Positions 7,278 through 13,078 of a DNA stretch of 33,656 bases are shown here, one piece after another. Below the pieces are notes generated by a model that saw only the letters and a program-made list of their open reading frames with translations, did not search any database and had not been told where the DNA came from. This stretch comes from Treponema sp. (lineage in GTDB: Bacteria > Spirochaetota > Spirochaetia > Treponematales > Treponemataceae). A program made the position numbers and the translations under genes. The stretch lies in the NCBI GenBank assembly GCA_016294105.1, contig JAEDCN010000027.1, positions 1 to 33,656 of the forward strand, given 5' to 3'. Position 1 is the first letter of the stretch; every line of letters starts with the position of its first letter.

Positions 7278-7976
7278 ATGAATAGCTTGTGTATTGAATC
7301 CCCCTCCATCATTGGTTCTACAGCGGATATGGAGGCACTGGAACATAAACGTAGCGGCAAAATACTGGTGGTTTCCGATTCCCACGGGGACTGTGAGCTG
7401 GTGGAAAAAATCATCACCGATTTTGGTGTGGATTGTGATGCACTGGTATTTTGTGGTGATGGCATAGCCGACATTGTAGCCTGCTTGGAGGAAGCCTCCC
7501 GTAACGATTCTTTTCGGGAAGCACTGCCCCCTGTGGTGGTGTGTGCCAGAGGAAATGGTGACCCAGAAAGCTTTTCCCTAGACTTAGAGCCAGTGGAGGA
7601 TGAGGATGGAAATCCTCTTCCGCTAGCAAAAACATTGACAGCCTCTCCCTTGGTAAGCTTTCGTTTGGCTGGAAGAACAATCATAGTGGCCCACGGTCAT
7701 CGCTACATGGTGGATTTAGGCACCGACGTGCTTCATTCCGTGGCAGAAAATTTAAATGCAGACGTGGCATTTTTTGGTCACACCCATCGGCCCCATCGGG
7801 AGGAAATCGGTGCCACCCTCATTCTCAATCCCGGAAGCTGTTCTCGGCCACGGGGAGGAAATCCTCCAACCATTGCGGTGGTAAGCTTTCCTGGTGGAAC
7901 GGAGCGTTATAATACAGAATTCTTTGAGATAAAAAAGACACTTTTTGGTGGCTGGGATTTTAGCATTTTCCATTGA
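7278..7976 (+). CDS. Metallophosphoesterase, YfcE-like
   Basis: A 232-residue calcineurin-like phosphoesterase. Motifs: KILVVSDSHGD (metal D-x-H), FCGDGIADI, CARGNGDPE, IIVAHGHRY, FFGHTHRPH and LNPGSCSRPRGG, all expected metal ligands present. It differs from the 3308 paralogue by an ~18-residue N-terminal extension; an internal ATG at 7332 is an alternative start. AGGAG overlapping the upstream stop lies four nt before ATG 7278, suggesting translational coupling with the lipoprotein. The substrate is not predictable; YfcE itself acts on phosphodiesters. Confidence 0.82.
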   Translation: MNSLCIESPSIIGSTADMEALEHKRSGKILVVSDSHGDCELVEKIITDFGVDCDALVFCGDGIADIVACLEEASRNDSFREALPPVVVCARGNGDPESFSLDLEPVEDEDGNPLPLAKTLTASPLVSFRLAGRTIIVAHGHRYMVDLGTDVLHSVAENLNADVAFFGHTHRPHREEIGATLILNPGSCSRPRGGNPPTIAVVSFPGGTERYNTEFFEIKKTLFGGWDFSIFH

Positions 7977-8008
7977 TGTAGGATTTTTGAAAATAAAATC
8001 TTGTGTAT

Positions 8009-8061
8009 AAAAAAATGCACCTCCTAAAATTGAACTTTATTTGTCCAACTTTAGGGGTGCA
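8009..8061 (-). terminator. Terminator of the amino-acid ABC operon, with IS3-like terminal sequence
   Basis: Positions 8016-8061 form a long imperfect hairpin. Read on the minus strand its first arm starts TGCACCCCTAAAGTTGGAC, the second arm ends GGAGGTGCA, and seven T residues follow (8015-8009). Mismatches become G-U pairs in the minus-strand RNA, so it suits the leftward ABC operon. The arm resembles terminal inverted repeats of IS150-type IS3 elements, so it may be a co-opted IS end. Confidence 0.7.
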
Positions 8062-8095
8062 CTTCAAGGGATAACCTTTCTGAAAGCCTTTATAT

Positions 8096-8878
8096 TTAGT
8101 CGTTCAATACCTTTCCTAAAAAGTCCTTCAAGCGAGGATGCTGGGGATTTGTAAAGATGGCATCGGGGCTTCCCTGTTCTAGAATCACGCCGTTGTCCAT
8201 AAAAAAGATTCTTGTACCAGCTTCCTGGGCAAAACGCATTTCGTGGGTTACTACAGCCATGGTCATGCCTTCCTTGGCCAAATCCTTAATAACAGACAAA
8301 ACCTCTCCAACCATTTCTGGATCCAGGGCAGAGGTGGGCTCGTCAAAAAGCATTACCTTTGGCTCCATTGCAAGGGAACGCACAATGGCGATTCGCTGCT
8401 TTTGTCCACCAGAAAGTTGAGGTGGATAGTTATGAGCCTTGTCTGCCAAGCCTACTCGCTCCAGCAGGGCAAGGGCCTTCTTTGTGGCTGCTTCCTTTGT
8501 CTGCTTTTTTACCAGCATTGGAGCCATGATGATGTTGTCCAATACAGTTTTGTGAGGGAAAAGGTTGAAGTGCTGGAACACCATGCCCATTTCGCTGCGG
8601 TAAAAGTCAATGTTCTTTTCTCTCTGGCGGCGGGGAATGGACTTGTCCGTAAGATTGTAGCCGTCAAAGATAATGGTACCAGTGTCTGGTTCCTCCAAAA
8701 GGTTGAGACACCGCAGAAAGGTGGATTTTCCAGAACCAGAAGGTCCAATGATAACTACTACCTCTCCGCTATGAATCTCCTCGGTAATTCCTTTTAATAC
8801 ATGGAGTTGACCAAAGCTCTTGTCCAGATTTTCTACCCGGATGATGGGCTCCTTCTTATTCTCTGCTGTATTAGTCAT
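8096..8878 (-). CDS. glnQ: Polar amino-acid ABC transporter, ATP-binding protein
   Basis: A 260-residue ABC ATPase of the PAAT (GlnQ/HisP) group that powers amino-acid uptake. Walker A GPSGSGKST near residue 44, Q-loop MVFQHFNLFPHKT typical of this group, signature LSGGQKQR, Walker B VMLFDEPTSALDPE, and H-loop VTHEMRFAQEAG are all intact. The start overlaps the end of the permease gene by 8 nt, indicating coupling. No periplasmic binding protein gene is adjacent. The specific substrate is unknown, so the gene symbol is by family only. Confidence 0.92.
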   Translation of the reverse strand: MTNTAENKKEPIIRVENLDKSFGQLHVLKGITEEIHSGEVVVIIGPSGSGKSTFLRCLNLLEEPDTGTIIFDGYNLTDKSIPRRQREKNIDFYRSEMGMVFQHFNLFPHKTVLDNIIMAPMLVKKQTKEAATKKALALLERVGLADKAHNYPPQLSGGQKQRIAIVRSLAMEPKVMLFDEPTSALDPEMVGEVLSVIKDLAKEGMTMAVVTHEMRFAQEAGTRIFFMDNGVILEQGSPDAIFTNPQHPRLKDFLGKVLND

Positions 8879-9563
8879 GTTTTCTCATTCTCCGTTCAAT
8901 GTAGGCCAAAAGCTTGGACAGGGGGAAGGTCAGCAGGAAGTAGACTACTGCTGCCACCAGCAAAGGCTCAAAGGGCTGGAAGGTGTTTCCTCGCACGGTG
9001 TTTGCCTTGTACATCAAGTCGGCAATTCCGATGATGGACACAATGGAAGATTCCTTGATAACAACAACGAATTCATTTCCTAGGGCAGGCAAAACGTTCC
9101 GTACAGCCTGTGGAATGATGATGTGGAAAAGGGTTCGGTTGTAGGAAAGTCCCAAGCTCCGTCCTGCTTCCATCTGTCCCTTGTCTATGGACTGGATACC
9201 ACCACGGAAAATCTCGCAGACGTAAGCAGCGGAGTTCAGTCCCATGGTGATGACACCGGACATAAAATCAGAAAAGTTGATGCCCAGAATTTTTGAAATG
9301 AAGGGAACATCTGGAAATCGGATACCAACAGCTTGCAGTCCGTAGTAAATGATGAACAGCTGCACTAAGAGGGGAGTTCCACGGATAAATTCCACGTAGG
9401 CAGTACCAGCAAAACGCACCAGCTTGTTCTTGCTGATGCGGCACATGGCAATTCCCAGTCCTATGGCAGTTCCCAGCAACACGGCAATGAGAGCCAACAA
9501 AATGGTGTTTTTAGCACCAATGAGATAAAAACTCCAGTAACGGCTTAAAAAGGAAAAATTCAA
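8871..9563 (-). CDS. Polar amino-acid ABC transporter, permease
   Basis: A 230-residue inner-membrane permease of the HisM/GlnP family with about five membrane segments, including TILLALIAVLLGTAIGLGIA near the N-terminus. The EAA loop is clear (MEAGRSLGLSYNRTLFHIIIPQA), and it contacts the ATPase. A longer reading from 9635 is rejected because a near-consensus promoter lies inside it; TTG at 9563 has GGAG six nt upstream and gives MNFSFLSRYWSF, the usual family N-terminus. It is the first gene of a two-gene operon that lacks the binding protein. Confidence 0.9.
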   Translation of the reverse strand: MNFSFLSRYWSFYLIGAKNTILLALIAVLLGTAIGLGIAMCRISKNKLVRFAGTAYVEFIRGTPLLVQLFIIYYGLQAVGIRFPDVPFISKILGINFSDFMSGVITMGLNSAAYVCEIFRGGIQSIDKGQMEAGRSLGLSYNRTLFHIIIPQAVRNVLPALGNEFVVVIKESSIVSIIGIADLMYKANTVRGNTFQPFEPLLVAAVVYFLLTFPLSKLLAYIERRMRKHD

Positions 9564-9593
9564 CCTTGTCTCCAGTAGGAAGATAGATAGTTC

Positions 9594-9622
9594 AGTATAA
9601 CTTAATTTTTGTTTTGTTACAA
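9594..9622 (-). promoter_or_regulatory. Promoter for the amino-acid ABC operon
   Basis: Minus-strand TTGTAA (9622-9617), 17-nt spacer, TATACT (9599-9594). The leader to the TTG start at 9563 is ~24 nt and contains GGAG. Confidence 0.8.
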
Positions 9623-9699
9623 TGAGCCGAGTCATGTAGCTGAAAGTTGTTTTCTTGGAGTTCCTAGAATGTAACCAATGGCTTCAGGCGATTTTTTCT

Positions 9700-9728
9700 T
9701 TTACTTAGAGAGAATTTTCGTGTATACT
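9700..9728 (+). promoter_or_regulatory. Promoter for the alpha/beta hydrolase gene
   Basis: TTTACT (9700-9705), 17-nt spacer, TATACT (9723-9728), followed by a ~50-nt leader to the ATG at 9787. The -35 match is modest. Confidence 0.5.
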
Positions 9729-9786
9729 TGTTGATACTGTTTCTGATAAATTGCTACTGACAGAAAATCATGAAAAGGGGAAGATT

Positions 9787-10698
9787 ATGGAACGAAAGGA
9801 CTTTACGATAGAATCTCAGTTTGACGGCTTAGAAATCAAGGTTGTGATGATGGTGCCAGATACCCCCATTCGTGGTGTAGTGCAATTTGTTCACGGCATG
9901 GCAGAGCATAAGGAGCGGTACTTTGATTTTATGAAGTATCTTGCCGCTGCAGGCTTTGTTACTGTTATCCACGACCATCGAGGACACGGAGAAAGTCTTC
10001 GTTCCCAGGAGGATTTGGGCTTTTTCTACGATGCAGAAGGAATTGCCGTGGTGGAGGATGTGCACCAGATTGTGCTGGCAGTACAGGAGCAGTTCCCCCA
10101 AAAGCCTTACATCCTCTTTGGCCATAGCATGGGTTCCTTGATAGCTCGTTGTTATGCAAAAAAATACGATAATCATTTAGACAAGCTGATTCTTTGCGGT
10201 TCTCCTTCAAAAAATTCTTTGGTACCTATTGCCCTGTGGCTCACCCGCCAGATAGAAAAAAAGAAGGGCGACCGTTACCGCAGTAAATTATTACAAAAGC
10301 TGGCTCTCGGCCCCTTTGAACGAGTGGGAGAACGGGGATTTCCCAATAGCTGGTTGTGCTGCAATCAAGAGGTGGTGGAGGAATACAATCAAAATCCCCT
10401 CTGTGGCTTTAATTTTACGGTAAATGGCTATCAAAATCTGTTTAATTTATTGAAGGAAACATATTCTTCCAAGGGCTGGAGCTGTGAAAAGCCCGATTTA
10501 CCCATCTATTTTGTGGCAGGAGCAGCGGATCCTGTGATTAGAAGCCCCAAAGCCTGGCAGAAAGCCCAAAGCTTTATGAGAAAATTGGGCTACACTCGGG
10601 TGGAAGGGAAGCTCTTTGACGGCCTCCGCCACGAAATCTTAAACGAGCTGGACAGAAGTCCCATCTTCTCTGACCTCTTGAAGTGGATGATGAGTTAA
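9787..10698 (+). CDS. Alpha/beta hydrolase, monoacylglycerol-lipase/lysophospholipase-like
   Basis: A 303-residue serine hydrolase probably acting on lipid esters in the cytoplasm. Motifs: FVHGMAEHKERYFDF (oxyanion region), HDHRGHGES, nucleophile elbow GHSMGSL, acid region VAGAADPVIRSP and catalytic His in GLRHEILNE. The HGMAEHKERY pattern is typical of the monoacylglycerol lipase group (Hydrolase_4). The start ATG 9787 is chosen because AAAGGGGAAG precedes it; a TTG at 9751 lacks one. The last 60 nt overlap the convergent nuclease gene on the other strand. There is no signal peptide. Confidence 0.88.
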   Translation: MERKDFTIESQFDGLEIKVVMMVPDTPIRGVVQFVHGMAEHKERYFDFMKYLAAAGFVTVIHDHRGHGESLRSQEDLGFFYDAEGIAVVEDVHQIVLAVQEQFPQKPYILFGHSMGSLIARCYAKKYDNHLDKLILCGSPSKNSLVPIALWLTRQIEKKKGDRYRSKLLQKLALGPFERVGERGFPNSWLCCNQEVVEEYNQNPLCGFNFTVNGYQNLFNLLKETYSSKGWSCEKPDLPIYFVAGAADPVIRSPKAWQKAQSFMRKLGYTRVEGKLFDGLRHEILNELDRSPIFSDLLKWMMS

Positions 10699-11541
10699 CT
10701 CCAGCACCACATCCAGCGGAAGATTGGTGCACATGGCAACTTTTTCTGGAGAATCACCATAAGAAAGGAGCCTTTTTGCCGTCTCCAGTGCCTTCTGGTA
10801 GGCTCCACGTTCCAGCCCGATGGAAATACCTTCTTCCCTGCCAGTGAATAAACCTTCTTCATAACCATCACGGCGACACTCCATCATGCGGGATGTGTAG
10901 GTAAGATACATGTTTCGCTCCTCCTTTTCTTGCTTCATTCGAGCAATGGATTCATCCAGCTCCTTGGTGAAAGCTGTTTGTGCAATTTTATCTTTGATAT
11001 AATCATAAAATAAGCGTAAATCTAGGTCAAGGTTGCTGAGGTCTTTGGCGGTGGTGTTGAGAAATATCTTTTCAGTACCATCTTCTAGGGGGATTGGTTC
11101 ACCATAATTGATACAGTAGTTTTGGAAGGTATAAAAAGGTTTGCCTTTGTGGAAAGGGTCAAAAGTACAGATAAAAATAACATAGTTTTGTTTTAGGTCG
11201 CTATACTGGGAACCTTTTGGTGTAGTGTCGATGTCGGCTGCAGCTTGGTAGTAGCGGGCCCTGCGGGGAAGATCTCTGTGATTGGAAGCTTGCATCTCCA
11301 CGTTTATTACTTTGTTCTCGTCCTTGAGATACACGTCCATGATGATGCCTTTTGCATTTGGGTCAATCTGGATGGCGTGGTGGCTGGTGAGGAACTTGAT
11401 TCTGCCCACTGTAACCTTCAAAATCATTTCCAGCAAGGTGCGACAAAGTTTTTTGTTCCGCATGACTCGGGTAAAGATAAAGTCATCAGTAATATCTAGG
11501 TCTTCCCATGGTTTGAATTTTGTGGTGGTTTGGTTCTCCAT
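10639..11541 (-). CDS. Rpn-family PD-(D/E)XK nuclease / putative transposase
   Basis: A 300-residue protein of the Rpn (recombination-promoting nuclease) / PD-(D/E)XK transposase family, common in treponemes. The N-terminal domain starts with DLDITDDFIFTRVM, contains a nuclease-core-like stretch MDVYLKDENKVINVEMQ (Asp, Glu, Gln in expected positions), then RARYYQAAAD and YVIFICTFDPF. The C-terminal third is helical, with the charged segment GREEGISIGLERGAYQKALETA. GGAG lies five nt before the ATG and TATAAT (11576-11571) upstream. Rpn proteins of E. coli cleave DNA and promote RecA-independent recombination; that function is inferred here. It lies next to a degraded IS. Confidence 0.85.
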   Translation of the reverse strand: MENQTTTKFKPWEDLDITDDFIFTRVMRNKKLCRTLLEMILKVTVGRIKFLTSHHAIQIDPNAKGIIMDVYLKDENKVINVEMQASNHRDLPRRARYYQAAADIDTTPKGSQYSDLKQNYVIFICTFDPFHKGKPFYTFQNYCINYGEPIPLEDGTEKIFLNTTAKDLSNLDLDLRLFYDYIKDKIAQTAFTKELDESIARMKQEKEERNMYLTYTSRMMECRRDGYEEGLFTGREEGISIGLERGAYQKALETAKRLLSYGDSPEKVAMCTNLPLDVVLELTHHPLQEVREDGTSVQLV

Positions 11542-11570
11542 TCAGTCTCCGTGAAAAAGCGTTCATAAAT

Positions 11571-11576
11571 ATTATA
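11571..11576 (-). promoter_or_regulatory. -10 box upstream of the Rpn gene
   Basis: A perfect TATAAT on the minus strand, 29 nt before the start codon, with GGAG in the leader. No convincing -35 box is visible, only a T-rich stretch. Confidence 0.45.
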
Positions 11577-11650
11577 GACTTGGAGGTGAAAAAAACTGCG
11601 TTTTTTGCGGGAGAAAGGTGAGATTTTTTTGTAAAAGTTTTCCAAGATGG

Positions 11651-12218
11651 TGAAATGTCAACACCTTTTTAGGCAACTTTTTTAAGGGGTGCCATAGTAT
11701 TTTCAAGCCTGTATGTGACAGGCGATTTGTTGCCGTTTGCGCTGTGAAAACGGATGTTGTTGTACCAGTGCACCCAGTCACCAAACAGAAGCCTCAGATT
11801 TTCCAGACCTGGAAATTCTCTCTTGCGCACAAAATTCCATACCCCTGTCTGTACTGAAATTTCGGCCGAGCAGATTCGAAACGTCAGCTTTGTTTGTTCC
11901 CGCTGATTTTGTGCCTGGTTTCGTGTATTTCGGTATGCCATAAGCACTTACCAAGCCAAGTTCTTTCATCAGACGGCTGATTTTCCTTCTGGACATTACG
12001 ATTCCTTTTCCTGCGAGAGATGTTTTTATCTGTCTTGTTCCGTAATTTTCCTTTCCTTTACGATTTCCGCCCTTGGCTTTCCCGCGTTGTATAAATCCAC
12101 CATCTGTTTCTTGAACTCTTCCGTGAAAGTTCTTCTCGGTCGCTTTTTTGTCTCTTCCATATATTCCTCCATTGTGCGACCCCTTAATTTTTTTGTCTAG
12201 TCTAGTGTAGCCGATTCA
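11651..12218 (-). mobile_element. Internally deleted IS3-family element
   Basis: Candidate terminal inverted repeats begin TGAAATGTCAACACC at 11651 and, read inward from the right end at 12218, TGAATCGGCTACACT; about 17 of 26 positions agree. Between them lie fragments of orfA and orfB in order, all on the minus strand. The 568-bp length is well short of the usual 1.2-1.5 kb, so the copy is dead. No target duplication is evident. The right end sits exactly where a DUF6273 reading frame resumes. Confidence 0.65.
11669..12172 (-). pseudogene. IS3-family transposase remnant (orfA-orfB, deleted and frameshifted)
   Basis: From ATG 12172 the frame encodes an orfA start with RRTFTEEFKKQMVDLYNAGK, the helix-turn-helix region of IS3 OrfA. 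It stops after about 45 residues, and another frame continues with orfB sequence (NYGTRQIKTSLAGKG, MSRRKISRLMKELGLVSAYG). A short TDRG motif of the catalytic core follows, then a third frame with the OrfB C-terminus (DWVHWYNNIRFHS, KSPVTYR) to the stop at 11669. Most of the DDE integrase core is missing, so no active transposase can be made. Confidence 0.8.
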
Positions 12219-12458
12219 CCCATTGTGTGGCGAGTTCTGACAGAAGATTATACGGTTCCAGGAGAAAACGAAAAACCACAAAGTTCAGGAAAAGCCTTGC
12301 TCCTAGCAGAGAATATTCTGACAGGTGGGATTCCCTACTATGTAGACTGGAATACGAGAACAATTACAGGTGCTGGGACAAAACCAGATGCTCCAGATAC
12401 CGTATACCCTAACAACTACAAGTACAGCACCATTCGTGCATGGTTGAACGGTACGTAA
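12219..12458 (+). pseudogene. DUF6273 protein fragment, truncated at both ends
   Basis: The frame running out of the IS boundary reads PIVWRVLTEDY, then KALLLAENILTGGIPYYVDW and YPNNYKYSTIRAWLNGT before a stop at 12456-12458. Treponemal DUF6273 proteins, usually large exported or lipoproteins, carry the same WRVL, LLLAEN, GGIPYY, YSTIRAWLNG order and continue far beyond. The N-terminal part was removed at the IS junction and the remainder is lost, so this is a relic. A GTG at 12225 is the first possible start but has no ribosome-binding site. Confidence 0.75.
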
Positions 12459-12496
12459 ATGGAAATTGACTCTAATCCTTGCGGTAGCAATAATCT

Positions 12497-12552
12497 GGCA
12501 TTTTCTGGGGAAAGTGGCTGGAGCTATTGCTCCCCCGCCCCCAGAAAATGCC
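12497..12552. repeat. Nested hairpin with 14-bp outer stem
   Basis: GGCATTTTCTGGGG (12497-12510) pairs perfectly with CCCCAGAAAATGCC (12539-12552), and inside it GGAGC (12520-12524) pairs with GCTCC (12529-12533) around TATT. Two stacked stems separated by an asymmetric internal loop. Confidence 0.85.
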
Positions 12553-12565
12553 CCAGGTAGGAGAT

Positions 12566-12610
12566 AACCTCCCTCGTTCCAGTTCCATCTGTGGCGGGGG
12601 AGGTTTTTTT
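12566..12610 (+). terminator. Rho-independent terminator
   Basis: AACCTCCC (12566-12573) pairs with GGGGAGGTT and is followed by a T run ending at 12610. It probably served the now truncated DUF6273 gene. Confidence 0.7.
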
Positions 12611-12676
12611 ATCCAGCCCCATCTACCATCCCCACAAGCAGTAGACCGTGAAATTGAAGCCCCGCCAGAAACATGT

Positions 12677-12933
12677 GGGGAGCAGGGGAACCCCAAGCAA
12701 ATTATACTGGGAAACTGGGGAACCCTACGAGAAATAACTAGGGTACGGGGAACACTAAGAAAGGCTGCCTAGGGGACTGGGGAGGTCCCCTGCCCAGCCG
12801 AACTGTGAGCGTTAGCGAAGTGCGAGGCGGGGTAGGGTTCCCCAGACACCTGAGATGGCATTTGTGTTCCCCGTACCTTGGATTAAGTCTGTTCCCCAGT
12901 TTCCCCCAGATAAATTTGGTTCCCCTGTTCCCC
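12677..12933. repeat. Large imperfect inverted repeat with GGGGAAC motifs
   Basis: Left arm (12677-~12780) and the inverse complement of the right arm (~12837-12933) share blocks in the same order: GGGGA(G/A)CAGGGGAACC, AAATT, CTGGG, AAACTGGGGAAC, GGTACGGGGAACAC. GGGGAAC occurs at 12685, 12717 and 12747 (32 and 30 nt apart); its complement at 12837, 12866, 12891, 12919 and 12927. Confidence 0.75.
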
Positions 12934-12988
12934 AAGATGGAGCTGGGGATTCAGTCTCCCGGGATGATGCCTGAGGAATCCCCGCCTA

Positions 12989-13017
12989 TTTCCTAAATCC
13001 CCTAAATTCGCTATACT
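12989..13017 (+). promoter_or_regulatory. Promoter for valS
   Basis: TATACT (13012-13017) with a weak TTTCCT (12989-12994) 17 nt upstream. The leader is ~55 nt. Confidence 0.5.
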
Positions 13018-13032
13018 GAAAGGGAGTTTTTC

Positions 13033-13064
13033 TGGCAGAAATTGTTCCTGCCAAGATGTTTTTT
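13033..13064 (+). promoter_or_regulatory. Hairpin and T run in the valS leader (possible attenuator)
   Basis: TGGCAG (13033-13038) pairs with CTGCCA (13048-13053), followed five nt later by six T residues (13059-13064), all before the GGAG and ATG of valS. The stem is short, so attenuation is speculative; no T-box motif is seen. Confidence 0.3.
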
Positions 13065-13078
13065 GTGGAGCGTAGTAC

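Larger units (their letters stand above)
12459..13011. other. Gene-free structured region of about 550 bp
   Basis: No credible gene is seen on either strand. The region holds a nested hairpin (12497-12552), a T-tailed hairpin (12566-12610) and a large imperfect inverted repeat (12677-12933). Short open frames on both strands are Gly/Asn/Arg-rich translations of the repeats. Confidence 0.7.

Noticed and set aside
9564..9635. Longer ABC permease N-terminus from 9635
   Set aside because: A TTGTAA-17-TATACT promoter lies within it, and TTG 9563 restores the usual family start.
11647..12222. Target-site duplication around the IS3 remnant
   Set aside because: The flanking three to four bases (ATGG left, CCCA right) do not match.
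12497..12933. Integron attC sites, considered because T. denticola has an integron
   Set aside because: No RYYYAAC/GTTRRRY end pairs are found at the stem ends and no integrase is nearby.
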